A stretch of 31,952 nucleotides of DNA, taken from positions 1-31,952 of the forward strand of contig QZKK01000140.1 in the NCBI GenBank assembly GCA_003599475.1, in the 5' to 3' direction. The notes below the pieces were generated by a model. It was not told the origin of the DNA. It ran no database searches and was given only the letters and a program-made list of their open reading frames with translations. The DNA comes from Desulfobacteraceae bacterium (GTDB lineage: Bacteria; Desulfobacterota; Desulfobacteria; Desulfobacterales; SURF-15). How positions within the stretch are numbered: position 1 is the stretch's first letter; every line of letters starts with the position of its first letter. The translations under genes were made by a program, and so were the position numbers. This document shows positions 16,445-24,947 of the stretch, piece after piece.

Positions 16445-16844
16445 CTCAATTCTCCTTCCTTTTGGAAAAGCCTCAATGACAAGGAACGTATCGATCGGAT
16501 TAAAGGTACGCTGAAACATATCACAACACAAAAGAGAGATACAATCACAGAATTGAAACGCCGGTATTTCCGTCGTTATGGAAAATTTGAAGAAAAAATA
16601 CACTCGAAACCTCCCGGGGGCTCAATTGAGAACTGTTTTATGCCGAATATACACGATAGGTTCAAAGAGCTTCGATTCGGATAGACGTTTCGGATCTCGG
16701 CCCGGCATCCGTCCAGAAATTGGGAAAAAGCAAACTTGATTTATCGGAACAGAAAATGTATAGGATGTTTTCGAAAATAATCTGGAATCTTGCACGCGTC
16801 TTAGAAACCGTCATCTCATAAACCATCAAGGCAGGATATGCATC
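16445..16844. other. Divergent intergenic region gdhA / PilZ gene
   Basis: About 400 AT-rich bases without a convincing gene. It must hold the control regions of both divergent genes. A good promoter toward the PilZ gene is listed separately. Toward gdhA I see only a weak candidate (TTGTAT, 18 bases, TATGTT on the minus strand). A perfect 10-bp palindrome CTCAATTGAG lies near 16620 and could be an operator, but nothing supports this beyond symmetry. Confidence 0.5.
16736..16764 (+). promoter_or_regulatory. Putative sigma-70 promoter upstream of the PilZ gene
   Basis: TTGATT (16736-16741) and TATAGG (16759-16764) are separated by exactly 17 bases in AT-rich DNA about 80 bases before the PilZ start. 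Each hexamer matches the consensus at four of six positions. It is predicted from sequence only. Confidence 0.45.
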
Positions 16845-17177
16845 ATGAAAGACCATGATGGGAAGGTGGACAGAAGATCGGAAGCACGAACCCTGGTGGA
16901 TCGGTTCTACAGTGTGGAGTTTTCCAAGAAAGGGATGGATGCCATTTACCAGTTTAAAATCTGGAATATCTCCCCTAAAGGCATGTGCATCCTGGTCAAG
17001 GAAAACTCTGCCCTCGTGAGGCATCTTAAAGTCGGTGATGTGCTGGATATGAAGTATTACCCATCTGATGACACAGGTCCGGTCGAAAGATGCAAGACAG
17101 AGATCACGCACATCACAAAAGATGCAGAGGGAAAGTTCAAGGGGCATTTTCTGGTCGGTTTGTCGATGGTAAAATAA
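16845..17177 (+). CDS. PilZ-domain protein (putative cyclic-di-GMP receptor)
   Basis: A 110-residue single-domain protein. The c-di-GMP-binding signatures of PilZ are both visible: RxxxR as Arg11-SEA-Arg15 and NxSxxG as NISPKG (41-46), with the expected beta-strand pattern after them (GDVLDMKYYP, KTEITHITKD, GHFLVGLSMV). It should bind the second messenger and regulate a partner, but no motility, pilus or cellulose gene is beside it. The ATG at 16845 is preceded by AAGGCAGGA. A terminator-like hairpin follows the gene, suggesting a monocistronic transcript. Confidence 0.82.
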   Translation: MKDHDGKVDRRSEARTLVDRFYSVEFSKKGMDAIYQFKIWNISPKGMCILVKENSALVRHLKVGDVLDMKYYPSDDTGPVERCKTEITHITKDAEGKFKGHFLVGLSMVK

Positions 17178-17206
17178 CCCGCCGGTGAGGCTGCGAGTTC
17201 TAACCC

Positions 17207-17251
17207 CAATCGATCCAGTTCATTTTTTCTGGATATCCGATCGATTGTTTT
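17207..17251 (+). terminator. Possible intrinsic terminator after the PilZ gene
   Basis: CAATCGAT (17207-17214) pairs with ATCGATTG (17240-17247). Inside it, ATCCAG or CCAG pairs with CTGGAT or CTGG around a T-rich loop, and TTTT follows at 17248-17251. The internal bulge makes it imperfect. Confidence 0.45.
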
Positions 17252-17312
17252 ACCTATGGTTTTCCCCCTTTCGTCAGTTACGGCCGATATGCAGGCATCC
17301 AATGGGCGGCAC

Positions 17313-18236
17313 ATGAAATTTAAAAAGACGATCGTTGCGCTTTGTGCAGTCTTCCTGATCGCGGGGGCCTATCTCGGTCTCAAATACTATATGGAACAAA
17401 AGATACGCGAGGAAGTCGACCGGGAAATTGCAAAATTATCCACGTATGCCGACGTCCGCTACGGGAAACTCGGGTTGGGATTGCTTGATCGCCGGATCCG
17501 AATCCAAAACCTGCAAATTTCACCCCGATTTTTGAAAGACAGAATAAGGGTGGAAGAGCTGATCCTCGATCAATCCCTTAGCGGAGAGGCTTCGCCCGGA
17601 GTCGAAAGCGTTTCCATCGAATCCAGGGGCATCCGGATCGATCCGTTTCGAAATGGCTCCCTGGAACACCTATTGAACGAAATCGGCTATAAAGAGGGAA
17701 TTGACCTGAATCTTTCAGGTTCGGTCTTTTACGACAAAAAGGATCTTGTCGCAGGCATCCGGCGCTTCCGGCTGGAAGCCGATCGTGCAGGTTCCTTGGA
17801 GCTTCGGCTTCGGCTGGAAAACTTCAACCCGAATCACATTCAAGGCATTCCGGAAAATGCATTCGTCCTTTTGACGATCCTCTCTGCTGTTTATTTCGCA
17901 GATGCCGAACTGGTCTATAGAGACGATTCCCTTCTCCAGCGCCTTTATGAGACAGGCGCCAGGCGCACGGATCAGTCCGCCGAAAGTTTCCGCCGGATGT
18001 TGGCGGAGCGTGTTCAAGAAACGCTTGGAGAAAAAGAAGATCCCCGCGTAGAAAAGTTGGTAGGGGCGATTCACGATTTTATCCTTTCGCCGGGAGTCAT
18101 TCACATCCAGGCGAAACCGAAGAAACCGGTACCTCTTTTGAGCCTGCTCTGGAATCGCTCCCCCGGGAAGCTGATCGAACTGCTCGGTTTGGAGGCAAGA
18201 ATCGATCCGCAGATTACGCAGGTTCACGCAGATTGA
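17313..18236 (+). CDS. N-terminally anchored periplasmic hypothetical protein
   Basis: A 307-residue protein starting MKFKKTIVALCAVFLIAGAY, a basic cap followed by one transmembrane helix (about 6-24) without an obvious cleavage site, so most of it should face the periplasm. The next segment, a charged helix then DVRYGKLGLGLLDRRIRIQNLQISP, resembles the start of AsmA/DUF748-like proteins that form long beta structures near the outer membrane, but the match is weak and by eye only. No catalytic motif is seen. The ATG at 17313 is chosen because it begins the anchor; the frame is open to 17256. The last ten residues are encoded by a dispersed 30-bp repeat (18206-18235), so the original C-terminus may have been replaced. 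Confidence 0.7.
   Translation: MKFKKTIVALCAVFLIAGAYLGLKYYMEQKIREEVDREIAKLSTYADVRYGKLGLGLLDRRIRIQNLQISPRFLKDRIRVEELILDQSLSGEASPGVESVSIESRGIRIDPFRNGSLEHLLNEIGYKEGIDLNLSGSVFYDKKDLVAGIRRFRLEADRAGSLELRLRLENFNPNHIQGIPENAFVLLTILSAVYFADAELVYRDDSLLQRLYETGARRTDQSAESFRRMLAERVQETLGEKEDPRVEKLVGAIHDFILSPGVIHIQAKPKKPVPLLSLLWNRSPGKLIELLGLEARIDPQITQVHAD
18206..18235 (+). repeat. 30-bp dispersed repeat, copy 1 (inside a gene end)
   Basis: Starts TCCGCAGATTACGCAG and ends CGCAGATTG. It matches the copy at 20805-20834 at 26 of 30 positions, and all four differences are transitions. It is built from CGCAGATT-like sub-units and supplies nearly all the last codons of the preceding gene. Confidence 0.75.
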
Positions 18237-18268
18237 AAGAACAAGCCCTCGTCTTTTGAGGTTTTTCT

Positions 18269-20164
18269 GTGGCTGAAATCGGAATTTTCAACACAATCGA
18301 TTTGGCGCCCCTCGGCCGGATGCTCACCGAAAACGTACAGCAATCTTCACTTTTTTTATTCTCTGAACCTCTACGACTCCGCGCGGGAAATGCAATTTCC
18401 CGTATCATCGAGCGAATCGACAGACTACGCAGGAGAGTACAGATTTGGAATACAGGAACCCGGGCCCCTGTTCTCTATCTTACGGTATTCCTTTTAGCCG
18501 TTCTCTTGCGGTCTCTTTTTCTCATCTTTATCGATACCCCGATTCTTTTCTATAAGTACCCTTTCTTTGCCGAAAGGCTTGCCTCGGGAGCCGATATCGG
18601 TGACCGGCTGGTCGATTTGAGCCCCTTTTATCTCTATCTGCTGGCCTTTCTGCGCAGGTTTTTCGGGATCGACTGGCACGATTTAAAAGTGCTGCAGGGT
18701 TTGATCGGTGCTTTCAACTGTCTTTTGATCTTAAAACTGGGAACGCTCGTTTTCAACAAAAAGGGGAGAGCGATCGGATTCCTTGCAGCCTTTCTCTATG
18801 CGGCGTATGGGAACCTGATCGTTCTTGAAACGACGCTCGAACCCGAGATCTATGTCCTTCTGTTCAACCTGTTGTGCATACTTTCCCTCCATTCGGCCGG
18901 CGAACGCTTCTTTTCGTTTCGGCACATCCTGTTTTCCGGAATCTTTGCGGGGCTTTCGATCATAACGAAGGCAAACTCCCTTCTGATTCTGCCCCTTGGA
19001 ATCCTCTGGCTCCTGTTTTCTTCCTCCAGTGTCCGCCCCTTTTCGAGGAGAGTATCGGCGGCATGCCTTTTTGCCGGATCGGCTCTCCTGATCGTTTTTT
19101 CAGTTACCGCAAGAAATTACGTGAAGCTGAACGACATCGTGCTGGTTACAGCCGATGCCGGCAAGGTCTTCTATCACGGAAACGGGAAAGGCGCCTCGGC
19201 GCTGGAGGGGACGGGCCTTCCCGATGAAGGCTTTGCCGAAGAGGGGGCTGCAGAGCCCGACTATGCCCATGTGCTCTTCCGGAAAACGGCGAACTGGCTC
19301 AGCGGAAAAGCCCTGTCGCCATCTGAAGCATCGAAATTCTGGTTTCAAAAAACGCTGGAAGACATCCGCAGCGATTTTAACGCTTATGCGATCCGTCAGA
19401 TGAAAAAGCTGTTCTATTTTTTCAACGATTATGAAATGCATGACGTCGCCTCGGCCTACCTGGAATACAAGCGGGTCCTGTCCCTTCCGGCGTTCCGGTT
19501 CGGAATCATCTCGGCCCTCGGTCTTACCGGAATGCTCTTTTCATTGAAAGGGTTCCGGCATCTTTTTCTGATTTACGGAATGGTCTGCTTGTATATTTTT
19601 TCGGGCCTGCTGTTTCTCATGCAGTCCCGCTACCGGACGCCGGCAGTCCCCTATCTGTGCCTGTTTGCAGGGGCAGCCGTATTCAAACTCCGGGAATTTC
19701 TCATCGCGAAAAAATTGAAGACAGCGGCTCTTTCCATCCTTCTAGTCTGTTTTTTCTGGGTTCTCGGCAACTGGATCTACCGGGGGGAAATCGTTCGAAC
19801 CGACCGCTGGCAAACGGCAACCAGAATCTATTACCAGATGGAGGCGCTTCCGCTTTTTAAGCGGGGGCATTATGGGAAGGCTGTCGTGAATTTAGACCGA
19901 TGCCTTGCACTGGAGCCGAATTTTGCCCCCGCCTATAATCTGAGGGGAAAGATTTTGGCTGTAACCGGCGACTATGGATCTTCGGAAAGAGACTTCAAGC
20001 AGGTGATCCGCCTCAGCCCCGATATGGCCGAAGGATTCAAAAATATCGGATTCCTCTACCTGCTGAAAGGAGACCGAACAAAGGCCGCGGAGAATCTTTC
20101 GAAAGCCGCCGCACTGGCCCCCGGAGATTTGAAGGTCCAAAAAGCGATAAATGAATTGAGGTAA
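18269..20164 (+). CDS. GT-C-type membrane glycosyltransferase with C-terminal TPR repeats
   Basis: A 631-residue polytopic protein. After about 65 polar residues come some ten hydrophobic helices (about 67 to 500), with the first large loop containing FIDTPILFYKYPFFAERLASG, a layout typical of family GT39/GT83-like transferases that use polyprenyl-phosphate sugars at the outer face of the inner membrane. The last about 105 residues form roughly three TPRs (such as GHYGKAVVNLDRCLALEPNFAPAYNLRG and GDRTKAAENLSKAAALAPGD), probably exposed to the periplasm. The GTG at 18269 has GAGG seven bases upstream; an ATG at 18320 is an alternative. It opens the glycan-type cluster. The acceptor and donor are unknown. 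Confidence 0.8.
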   Translation: MAEIGIFNTIDLAPLGRMLTENVQQSSLFLFSEPLRLRAGNAISRIIERIDRLRRRVQIWNTGTRAPVLYLTVFLLAVLLRSLFLIFIDTPILFYKYPFFAERLASGADIGDRLVDLSPFYLYLLAFLRRFFGIDWHDLKVLQGLIGAFNCLLILKLGTLVFNKKGRAIGFLAAFLYAAYGNLIVLETTLEPEIYVLLFNLLCILSLHSAGERFFSFRHILFSGIFAGLSIITKANSLLILPLGILWLLFSSSSVRPFSRRVSAACLFAGSALLIVFSVTARNYVKLNDIVLVTADAGKVFYHGNGKGASALEGTGLPDEGFAEEGAAEPDYAHVLFRKTANWLSGKALSPSEASKFWFQKTLEDIRSDFNAYAIRQMKKLFYFFNDYEMHDVASAYLEYKRVLSLPAFRFGIISALGLTGMLFSLKGFRHLFLIYGMVCLYIFSGLLFLMQSRYRTPAVPYLCLFAGAAVFKLREFLIAKKLKTAALSILLVCFFWVLGNWIYRGEIVRTDRWQTATRIYYQMEALPLFKRGHYGKAVVNLDRCLALEPNFAPAYNLRGKILAVTGDYGSSERDFKQVIRLSPDMAEGFKNIGFLYLLKGDRTKAAENLSKAAALAPGDLKVQKAINELR

Positions 20165-20225
20165 GTCGGATGGGATTGAAAGGCCATGTAAACGCCGGAG
20201 TCTGCATGAAAGGAGAAAAACCGAT

Positions 20226-20801
20226 TTGAAGCTGATCGTATGGGATATCGATGACGTTTTAAATGATCTGATGAGATGCTGGTTCGAAGATCTCGAACCG
20301 GGCACAAGACAGAAGATAAGGTTTGAGGATCTCACCTGCAACCCACCCTATGAAAACCTTGGCATATCCAAACATGCTTTTTTGGCCAGCCTGGACAAAT
20401 TCAGGGTTTCAGAGAAAGGGCGCAATTTAGCTCCGAATCCGCGGATTCTGGAATGGTTTCGAAGCGATGGCTCAAGGTTCCGGCATCTGGCACTGACCGC
20501 AAGACCCAGGAGATCGATGCCGTTTTTAGCGGAGTGGGTCTTCAGACACTTCGGCCACTGGATACGGACGGTCAGCTTTGTCCCTTCGTTTCGAGAAGGG
20601 GAAGATTTGCCCGTCTATGATGTGAGCAAGGCGGAATTTCTCGGGTGGCTGCAAAGAGCGGACTTTTATATCGACGATATTCCGGAAAATGTGAAAGCCG
20701 CCGAAATGCTGGGAATCAAGGGCTTTGAGTACCCTCAGCCCTGGAATAAGGGAATGCTGACGGCCGATGAGATCCTCTGCCGGTTATCCCAATTCGCCTG
20801 A
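20226..20801 (+). CDS. HAD-superfamily hydrolase-like protein
   Basis: A 191-residue soluble protein with the four HAD motifs in order: motif I DIDD (Asp7 nucleophile, Asp9), motif II Thr91 in LALTARP, motif III Lys135 in DVSKAEFL, and motif IV Asp150-Asp151 in FYIDDIPENV. A phosphatase or phosphotransferase activity is therefore likely; the substrate is unknown. A sugar-phosphate or nucleotide would fit the cluster, but that is inference. The start is TTG, supported by AAAGGAG at 20209-20215. A seven-codon reading frame (ATG 20206, stop 20227-20229) overlaps this start and could couple translation. Confidence 0.82.
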   Translation: MKLIVWDIDDVLNDLMRCWFEDLEPGTRQKIRFEDLTCNPPYENLGISKHAFLASLDKFRVSEKGRNLAPNPRILEWFRSDGSRFRHLALTARPRRSMPFLAEWVFRHFGHWIRTVSFVPSFREGEDLPVYDVSKAEFLGWLQRADFYIDDIPENVKAAEMLGIKGFEYPQPWNKGMLTADEILCRLSQFA

Positions 20802-20804
20802 TCA

Positions 20805-20885
20805 TCCGCAGATTACACAGATTTGCGCAGATTGGCATGGATAGATATTGAATAGCCTCGCGCAGGGATGCAGAGACGCAGTGAA
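20805..20885 (+). repeat. 30-bp dispersed repeat copy 2 plus a related GCAG-rich repeat
   Basis: 20805-20834 (TCCGCAGATTACACAG... CGCAGATTG) is the second copy of the repeat at 18206. About 25 bases later, 20859-20885 holds another array-like stretch of GCAGGGATGCAGAGACGCAG type. Together they fill the gap before the next membrane protein gene. Confidence 0.7.
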
Positions 20886-20900
20886 TAGGCAAAACACCGA

Positions 20901-22781
20901 TTGGAAGCCCTCATACAGCATGTAACAACTTTATTCTATCTTGCCGGCCTGATTTTCATCTCAGCCGGTATCGGACAACTGCTCTTATTAAAATGCAGGG
21001 TGCACGTCGCTTCTTTTACAGAAAGCCTCATCTATGCGATCGGAATCGGGTTCGGAATGCTCAGCTTATCCGTTTTTGCCTTCTGCACTCTTCAAGTCGT
21101 AAGCTCAACTGCCGTCTATCTTCTGCTTTCGGCATTTGCCGGACCCGCGATCTGGGGGTGGCGATTGTCGCAGGCATCCTTTCAGGGTATCTCTTTATCT
21201 CGATTCATCATTCGTGGCCTGGATCGATGGGCCGCATTTCTACTGTTGGTCCTGCTCGGTACGGCGCTTATGATGGTATTGACACCGGCTTTCGGAAACG
21301 ATGAGCTTTCTTATCATCTGGCGGTACCGCGACACTATCTGACCGAAGGCGGGTTCCATTTCATCCCCGGAAACCTCTTTTCAAACTATCCGCTCGGCGG
21401 AGAAATGCTTTTCCTCATCGGTCTTGCAGTAAGCGGGGATGTGCTCGCAAAGGGAATCCACTTTGCAATGGCCCTGCTGACCATGGCAGCGATGGTGCAG
21501 TTTGCCCGCCGGTATCTTCCCGACTCGACCCCGCGTATCATCGCTCCCCTTGTGTTTATATCCGTCCCGTCTGTTTGGGTCGCTTCCACCATGGCGTACA
21601 CCGATCTTTTTCTGACGGCATATGCATTTTTGGCGCTCTATGCATTCATCAACTGGTACGAGGGAAAAGAGACTGCATGGCTCGTTCTAAGTGGTGCAAT
21701 GACAGGCCTAGCCCTGGGAAGCAAGTACGGAGGCCTGATTTTGCCCTTCATGGGCGTCTTCGGGGTTCTATCCGGCAGCCGCCGCCACCGGTTCGACACA
21801 AAGAGGGCACTCCGTTTAACCGCGCTGTATGCCCTGACAGCACTCCTCATCGGATCGCCCTTTTACCTTAAGAACTGGATTCTTACCGCAAACCCGCTCT
21901 ATCCGTTTTTTTTCGATCTCTTCGGCGGCAGAGGATGGAGCTGCGAACAGGCCCGCTCTTATGATCTTTTTCTCCATCAACTGGGGATGGGACGTACGCT
22001 GACCGATTATCTTCTGCTCCCCTGGAATCTCAGTTTTCATGCGAAACTGCATAGCACCCGATTCGACGGGGTGATCGGCCCGGTTTTTCTTTTGACGCTT
22101 CCGTTTTTTGCCGGTCTAAGAAAAACGCCCCCGGTGATAAAGATCCTGATCCTCTATGCCGGATTCCTGATTCTTTTCTGGATTTTTTCGGTTCAGCAGA
22201 TCCGGTATCTCATACCGGCAATCCCGGCCCTGGCGATTCTCGTCGGATACACGGTTTCCTGCTACAGGAAGCGGAAGACGGTTTTCACGGTTCTCATTCT
22301 GCTGGTCGCCGCCTCCATTTCCATAGACGGATATCATATCGGCCAGGAATTTTTAAAGATCAAACCCCATCGGTATGTCATCGGCGGGGAAAATCGGAGA
22401 GAGTTCCTGTCCAGGCTGATTCCTTCTTACGATATATTTCAATACGTAAACACCCATTTGCCTCTGGACGCCAAAATATTTTTAATATATATGAAAAACC
22501 TCGGTTTTCTCTGCAAACGGGCGTATTTTTCGGATTCCATGTTCGAGTCCTTCACAATTCAGAAATACTTGAGCCGATGCACTTCGACGGCGGATCTATA
22601 CGACCGATTGAAAAAGAGCGGCTTTACCCACTTCCTGTATGACGATCAGTTCGTATTCGGAAGAAAGAGCGCGTTTTCACAGATTGAAAAAGAACGTTTT
22701 GCAGCCTTTCAAACCCGGTACTTGAATCAGGTAAAGACCTCAAAGAGCATATACCGTATCTATGCTCTCGGCAATCGATAG
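20901..22781 (+). CDS. Polytopic membrane glycosyltransferase-like protein (GT-C fold)
   Basis: A 626-residue protein with about 12 hydrophobic helices in residues 10-480 and a soluble C-terminal tail. The first large loop carries TPAFGNDELSYHLAVPRHYL and NYPLGGEMLF; an acidic pair after the early helices is the usual catalytic region of GT-C enzymes. Further signs are SKYGGLILP and the LTANPLYPFFFDLFGGRGW loop. It probably transfers a sugar from a polyprenyl-phosphate donor at the periplasmic face, but an integral membrane protein without that activity cannot be excluded. The TTG start is weakly supported, with only AGG about 11 bases upstream. Its end lies just before or overlapping the methyltransferase gene. 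Confidence 0.78.
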   Translation: MEALIQHVTTLFYLAGLIFISAGIGQLLLLKCRVHVASFTESLIYAIGIGFGMLSLSVFAFCTLQVVSSTAVYLLLSAFAGPAIWGWRLSQASFQGISLSRFIIRGLDRWAAFLLLVLLGTALMMVLTPAFGNDELSYHLAVPRHYLTEGGFHFIPGNLFSNYPLGGEMLFLIGLAVSGDVLAKGIHFAMALLTMAAMVQFARRYLPDSTPRIIAPLVFISVPSVWVASTMAYTDLFLTAYAFLALYAFINWYEGKETAWLVLSGAMTGLALGSKYGGLILPFMGVFGVLSGSRRHRFDTKRALRLTALYALTALLIGSPFYLKNWILTANPLYPFFFDLFGGRGWSCEQARSYDLFLHQLGMGRTLTDYLLLPWNLSFHAKLHSTRFDGVIGPVFLLTLPFFAGLRKTPPVIKILILYAGFLILFWIFSVQQIRYLIPAIPALAILVGYTVSCYRKRKTVFTVLILLVAASISIDGYHIGQEFLKIKPHRYVIGGENRREFLSRLIPSYDIFQYVNTHLPLDAKIFLIYMKNLGFLCKRAYFSDSMFESFTIQKYLSRCTSTADLYDRLKKSGFTHFLYDDQFVFGRKSAFSQIEKERFAAFQTRYLNQVKTSKSIYRIYALGNR

Positions 22782-22797
22782 GAGCGGCAGCGGGGCG

Positions 22798-23562
22798 ATG
22801 GCGGGAATCAATGGGAAGGATATGACAAGGAGAGCCCGGGAGATAGAAAACTCCGATTTTGGACGACGGTTTGACGAGGTAGCGGCGTCTTTTGACGGGA
22901 TCGTCAGCAAATACAGCGCAATCAGACGCTATCACGCGCTGATTCCTTTGATCCGCGGAAAAGTGCTCGATGCCGGCGCAGGCACCGGCTGGTTGAGCCG
23001 GTTGTACGATCCGAAGGAGATCATTCACTTGGACATCTCGATCAACATGTGCCGGGTTGTTCACGAAAAGACCGGAAGCCCGGCGATCTGCGGGGATGCA
23101 GAGATCCTGCCCGTCACGGACGAAGCATTCGACACGATCGTGAGCTCTGAAATGATCTACTACCTGAACGAACCGAACCGTTTTTTCAGCGAAGCGTCCC
23201 GATCGTTGAAGCCTGGAGGAAGGCTGTTGATCACGAGCGCCAATCAGAAAGTGGCATTCTACGACAGATGCCGTACATTTTTACGTCGGATAGGAGTTAC
23301 ACGGGCCTATTTTGACGATGGAATCAACCGTTTCATGACCGATGGAGAGATGAAACGATTTTACGAAGAAAACGGGTTCAAGGTGATCATGTGTCGAAAT
23401 ATCATGATCCTTCCGTTCAGGTTTTTTCGCCGGCTTGATTGCAGGCTTGAAAAGACCCCTTTCAGGCGGTTTTCACTCTATCTTGTCATGGCAGGTCTGA
23501 AGACAGGAAGATCCGATGATGTGGTTTGCGGCAAAATGGAGACGGCTGGGGGTGATTCTTGA
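22798..23562 (+). CDS. Class I SAM-dependent methyltransferase
   Basis: About 254 residues. Motif I is VLDAGAGTGWLSRLY, followed by IIHLDISINM with the acidic residue for SAM ribose, ICGDAEILPVTDEAFDTIVSSEMIYYL, and the post-motif LKPGGRLLITSAN. This is the methyltransferase-11/25 pattern found in small-molecule, lipid and sugar methyltransferases. The start is uncertain: ATG 22798 has GGAGCGG upstream, ATG 22822 is possible, and the frame is open to 22762 within the preceding gene. Its stop overlaps the TTG start of the radical SAM gene, so the two are translationally coupled and probably act on the same substrate. Confidence 0.85.
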   Translation: MAGINGKDMTRRAREIENSDFGRRFDEVAASFDGIVSKYSAIRRYHALIPLIRGKVLDAGAGTGWLSRLYDPKEIIHLDISINMCRVVHEKTGSPAICGDAEILPVTDEAFDTIVSSEMIYYLNEPNRFFSEASRSLKPGGRLLITSANQKVAFYDRCRTFLRRIGVTRAYFDDGINRFMTDGEMKRFYEENGFKVIMCRNIMILPFRFFRRLDCRLEKTPFRRFSLYLVMAGLKTGRSDDVVCGKMETAGGDS

Positions 23563-24947
23563 AAGTGCTCCTGCTAAACCTTCCATCGGACATCCAATGC
23601 GCTCGGGTGCTGCATCGTTCGAATCTGCAAAAACCGGGGTACAGGTGGCCCCCCGTGGACTTCGTATGCCTGAGCGGATTTTTGTGGGAGGCCGGGTTCA
23701 CCCTTGATTATAAAGATTTCCAACTGGACAGCGCCATCACGATTTGGGAATATCTCGAGGCTCACTCATACGACTTCATCATTTCCACTTACAGCCCCTT
23801 TTTTGAAGAACAGGATCTGACCCTGCTTCAAGAGATCAAGAGGATACACCCGAAGACCCGGATTTTGCTTCTTGCGAATCATCGGGATCGACTCGAACCG
23901 GATCACCCGAAAAGAATCCTGAGCGGACATCCGTTCATATTCGCCATGGTCTACGATTATGCGCATCATAATGTTGCATCGTTTATGGAAAAAGGGCCTT
24001 CCGGAGATCTGTTCAATGTGTTGTTCATGAAAAACGGAGACCTTTGGGGACGAATCGATCCAATTCCCAGGAGAGTGGCGATTCCCGTCCCCAGGCACGA
24101 TCTATTCATATCCGATGCCTACTTTCACTATGACAGCGTGGGGGGACGCTTGACCTCCACTATGTCTTCATTCGGTTGCCGGCAGCAATGTCCCTTTTGC
24201 TGGGGTCCGAAGCTCTATCCGGCTGTCACCGTTCGAACATCTGAAAACCTGATTTCGGAAATGGAACACATCGCATCTTGCGGCATACAGGAAGTCTACT
24301 TCAATGACCTGACATTCGCATATGATCGGAAGACGGTTCTGGAGTTCTGCCGTTCAATGATCGCGCATAGAATCCGGCTGCGTTGGTTCTGCTCCTCCCG
24401 ATTCGACCTGATGACGGCAGAAACGATCGAAGCCATGGCGCAGGCAGGCTGTCGATGCATTGAATTCGGCCTGGAAAGCGGGAACTATCCCGTACGGAAA
24501 TTGTATGGAAAGGATTTCCCCGATTCGACCGTGGACAAGGTTTTGCGCCTCTGCAAAAGCCATGGCATCCACACATCGGTTTTTATCATACTAGGATTAC
24601 CCGAGGAAACCCTATCGGATATGCAAAGATCCATCGACTTTGTTTTGGAAAGAGATTTCGACTACCTGTCCTTGAATGTCCTGTGGGCGGAGCCGTTTAC
24701 AGCTTTTGATCGAAAGATCGATTCAACTGCTGAAAACATTCCCCGAACCCAGTACGCGCAAAGCATCAACTTCAAGCATCCCCATGCATCGAGTGATCAA
24801 ATCGAAGCATTGTATCGGAGAAGTTTCAGACGGTTTTACTTGGATCCCGGATTCATGCTCAGACAAATCGGCAGCATCCGATCGCTTAAAAAAATCAGAA
24901 ATCTCATGAGCATCGTCATGGATCTTGCCGGAAAGGATCGATACTGA
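23559..24947 (+). CDS. B12-binding-type radical SAM protein
   Basis: A 462-residue protein. The N-terminal about 140 residues (MKVLLLNLPS, PPVDFVCLSGFLWEAGFTLDYKDF, YDFIISTYSPFFEEQDL) follow the cobalamin-binding-domain pattern of class B radical SAM proteins. The Fe-S cluster motif C-x3-C-x2-C is Cys207, Cys211 and Cys214 in FGCRQQCPFC. The TIM-barrel part shows VYFNDLTFAYDRK, CIEFGLESGN and FIILGLPEET, all usual. Members of this class methylate unreactive carbons or phosphorus, or rearrange rings; the substrate here is unknown. The TTG start overlaps the upstream methyltransferase stop, and the stop overlaps the next ATG. Confidence 0.9.
   Translation: MKVLLLNLPSDIQCARVLHRSNLQKPGYRWPPVDFVCLSGFLWEAGFTLDYKDFQLDSAITIWEYLEAHSYDFIISTYSPFFEEQDLTLLQEIKRIHPKTRILLLANHRDRLEPDHPKRILSGHPFIFAMVYDYAHHNVASFMEKGPSGDLFNVLFMKNGDLWGRIDPIPRRVAIPVPRHDLFISDAYFHYDSVGGRLTSTMSSFGCRQQCPFCWGPKLYPAVTVRTSENLISEMEHIASCGIQEVYFNDLTFAYDRKTVLEFCRSMIAHRIRLRWFCSSRFDLMTAETIEAMAQAGCRCIEFGLESGNYPVRKLYGKDFPDSTVDKVLRLCKSHGIHTSVFIILGLPEETLSDMQRSIDFVLERDFDYLSLNVLWAEPFTAFDRKIDSTAENIPRTQYAQSINFKHPHASSDQIEALYRRSFRRFYLDPGFMLRQIGSIRSLKKIRNLMSIVMDLAGKDRY

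Noticed and set aside
16445..16603. N-terminal extension of gdhA by 53 codons
   Set aside because: The start at 16444 has a strong AAGGAG and the usual family length; the extension has no family character.
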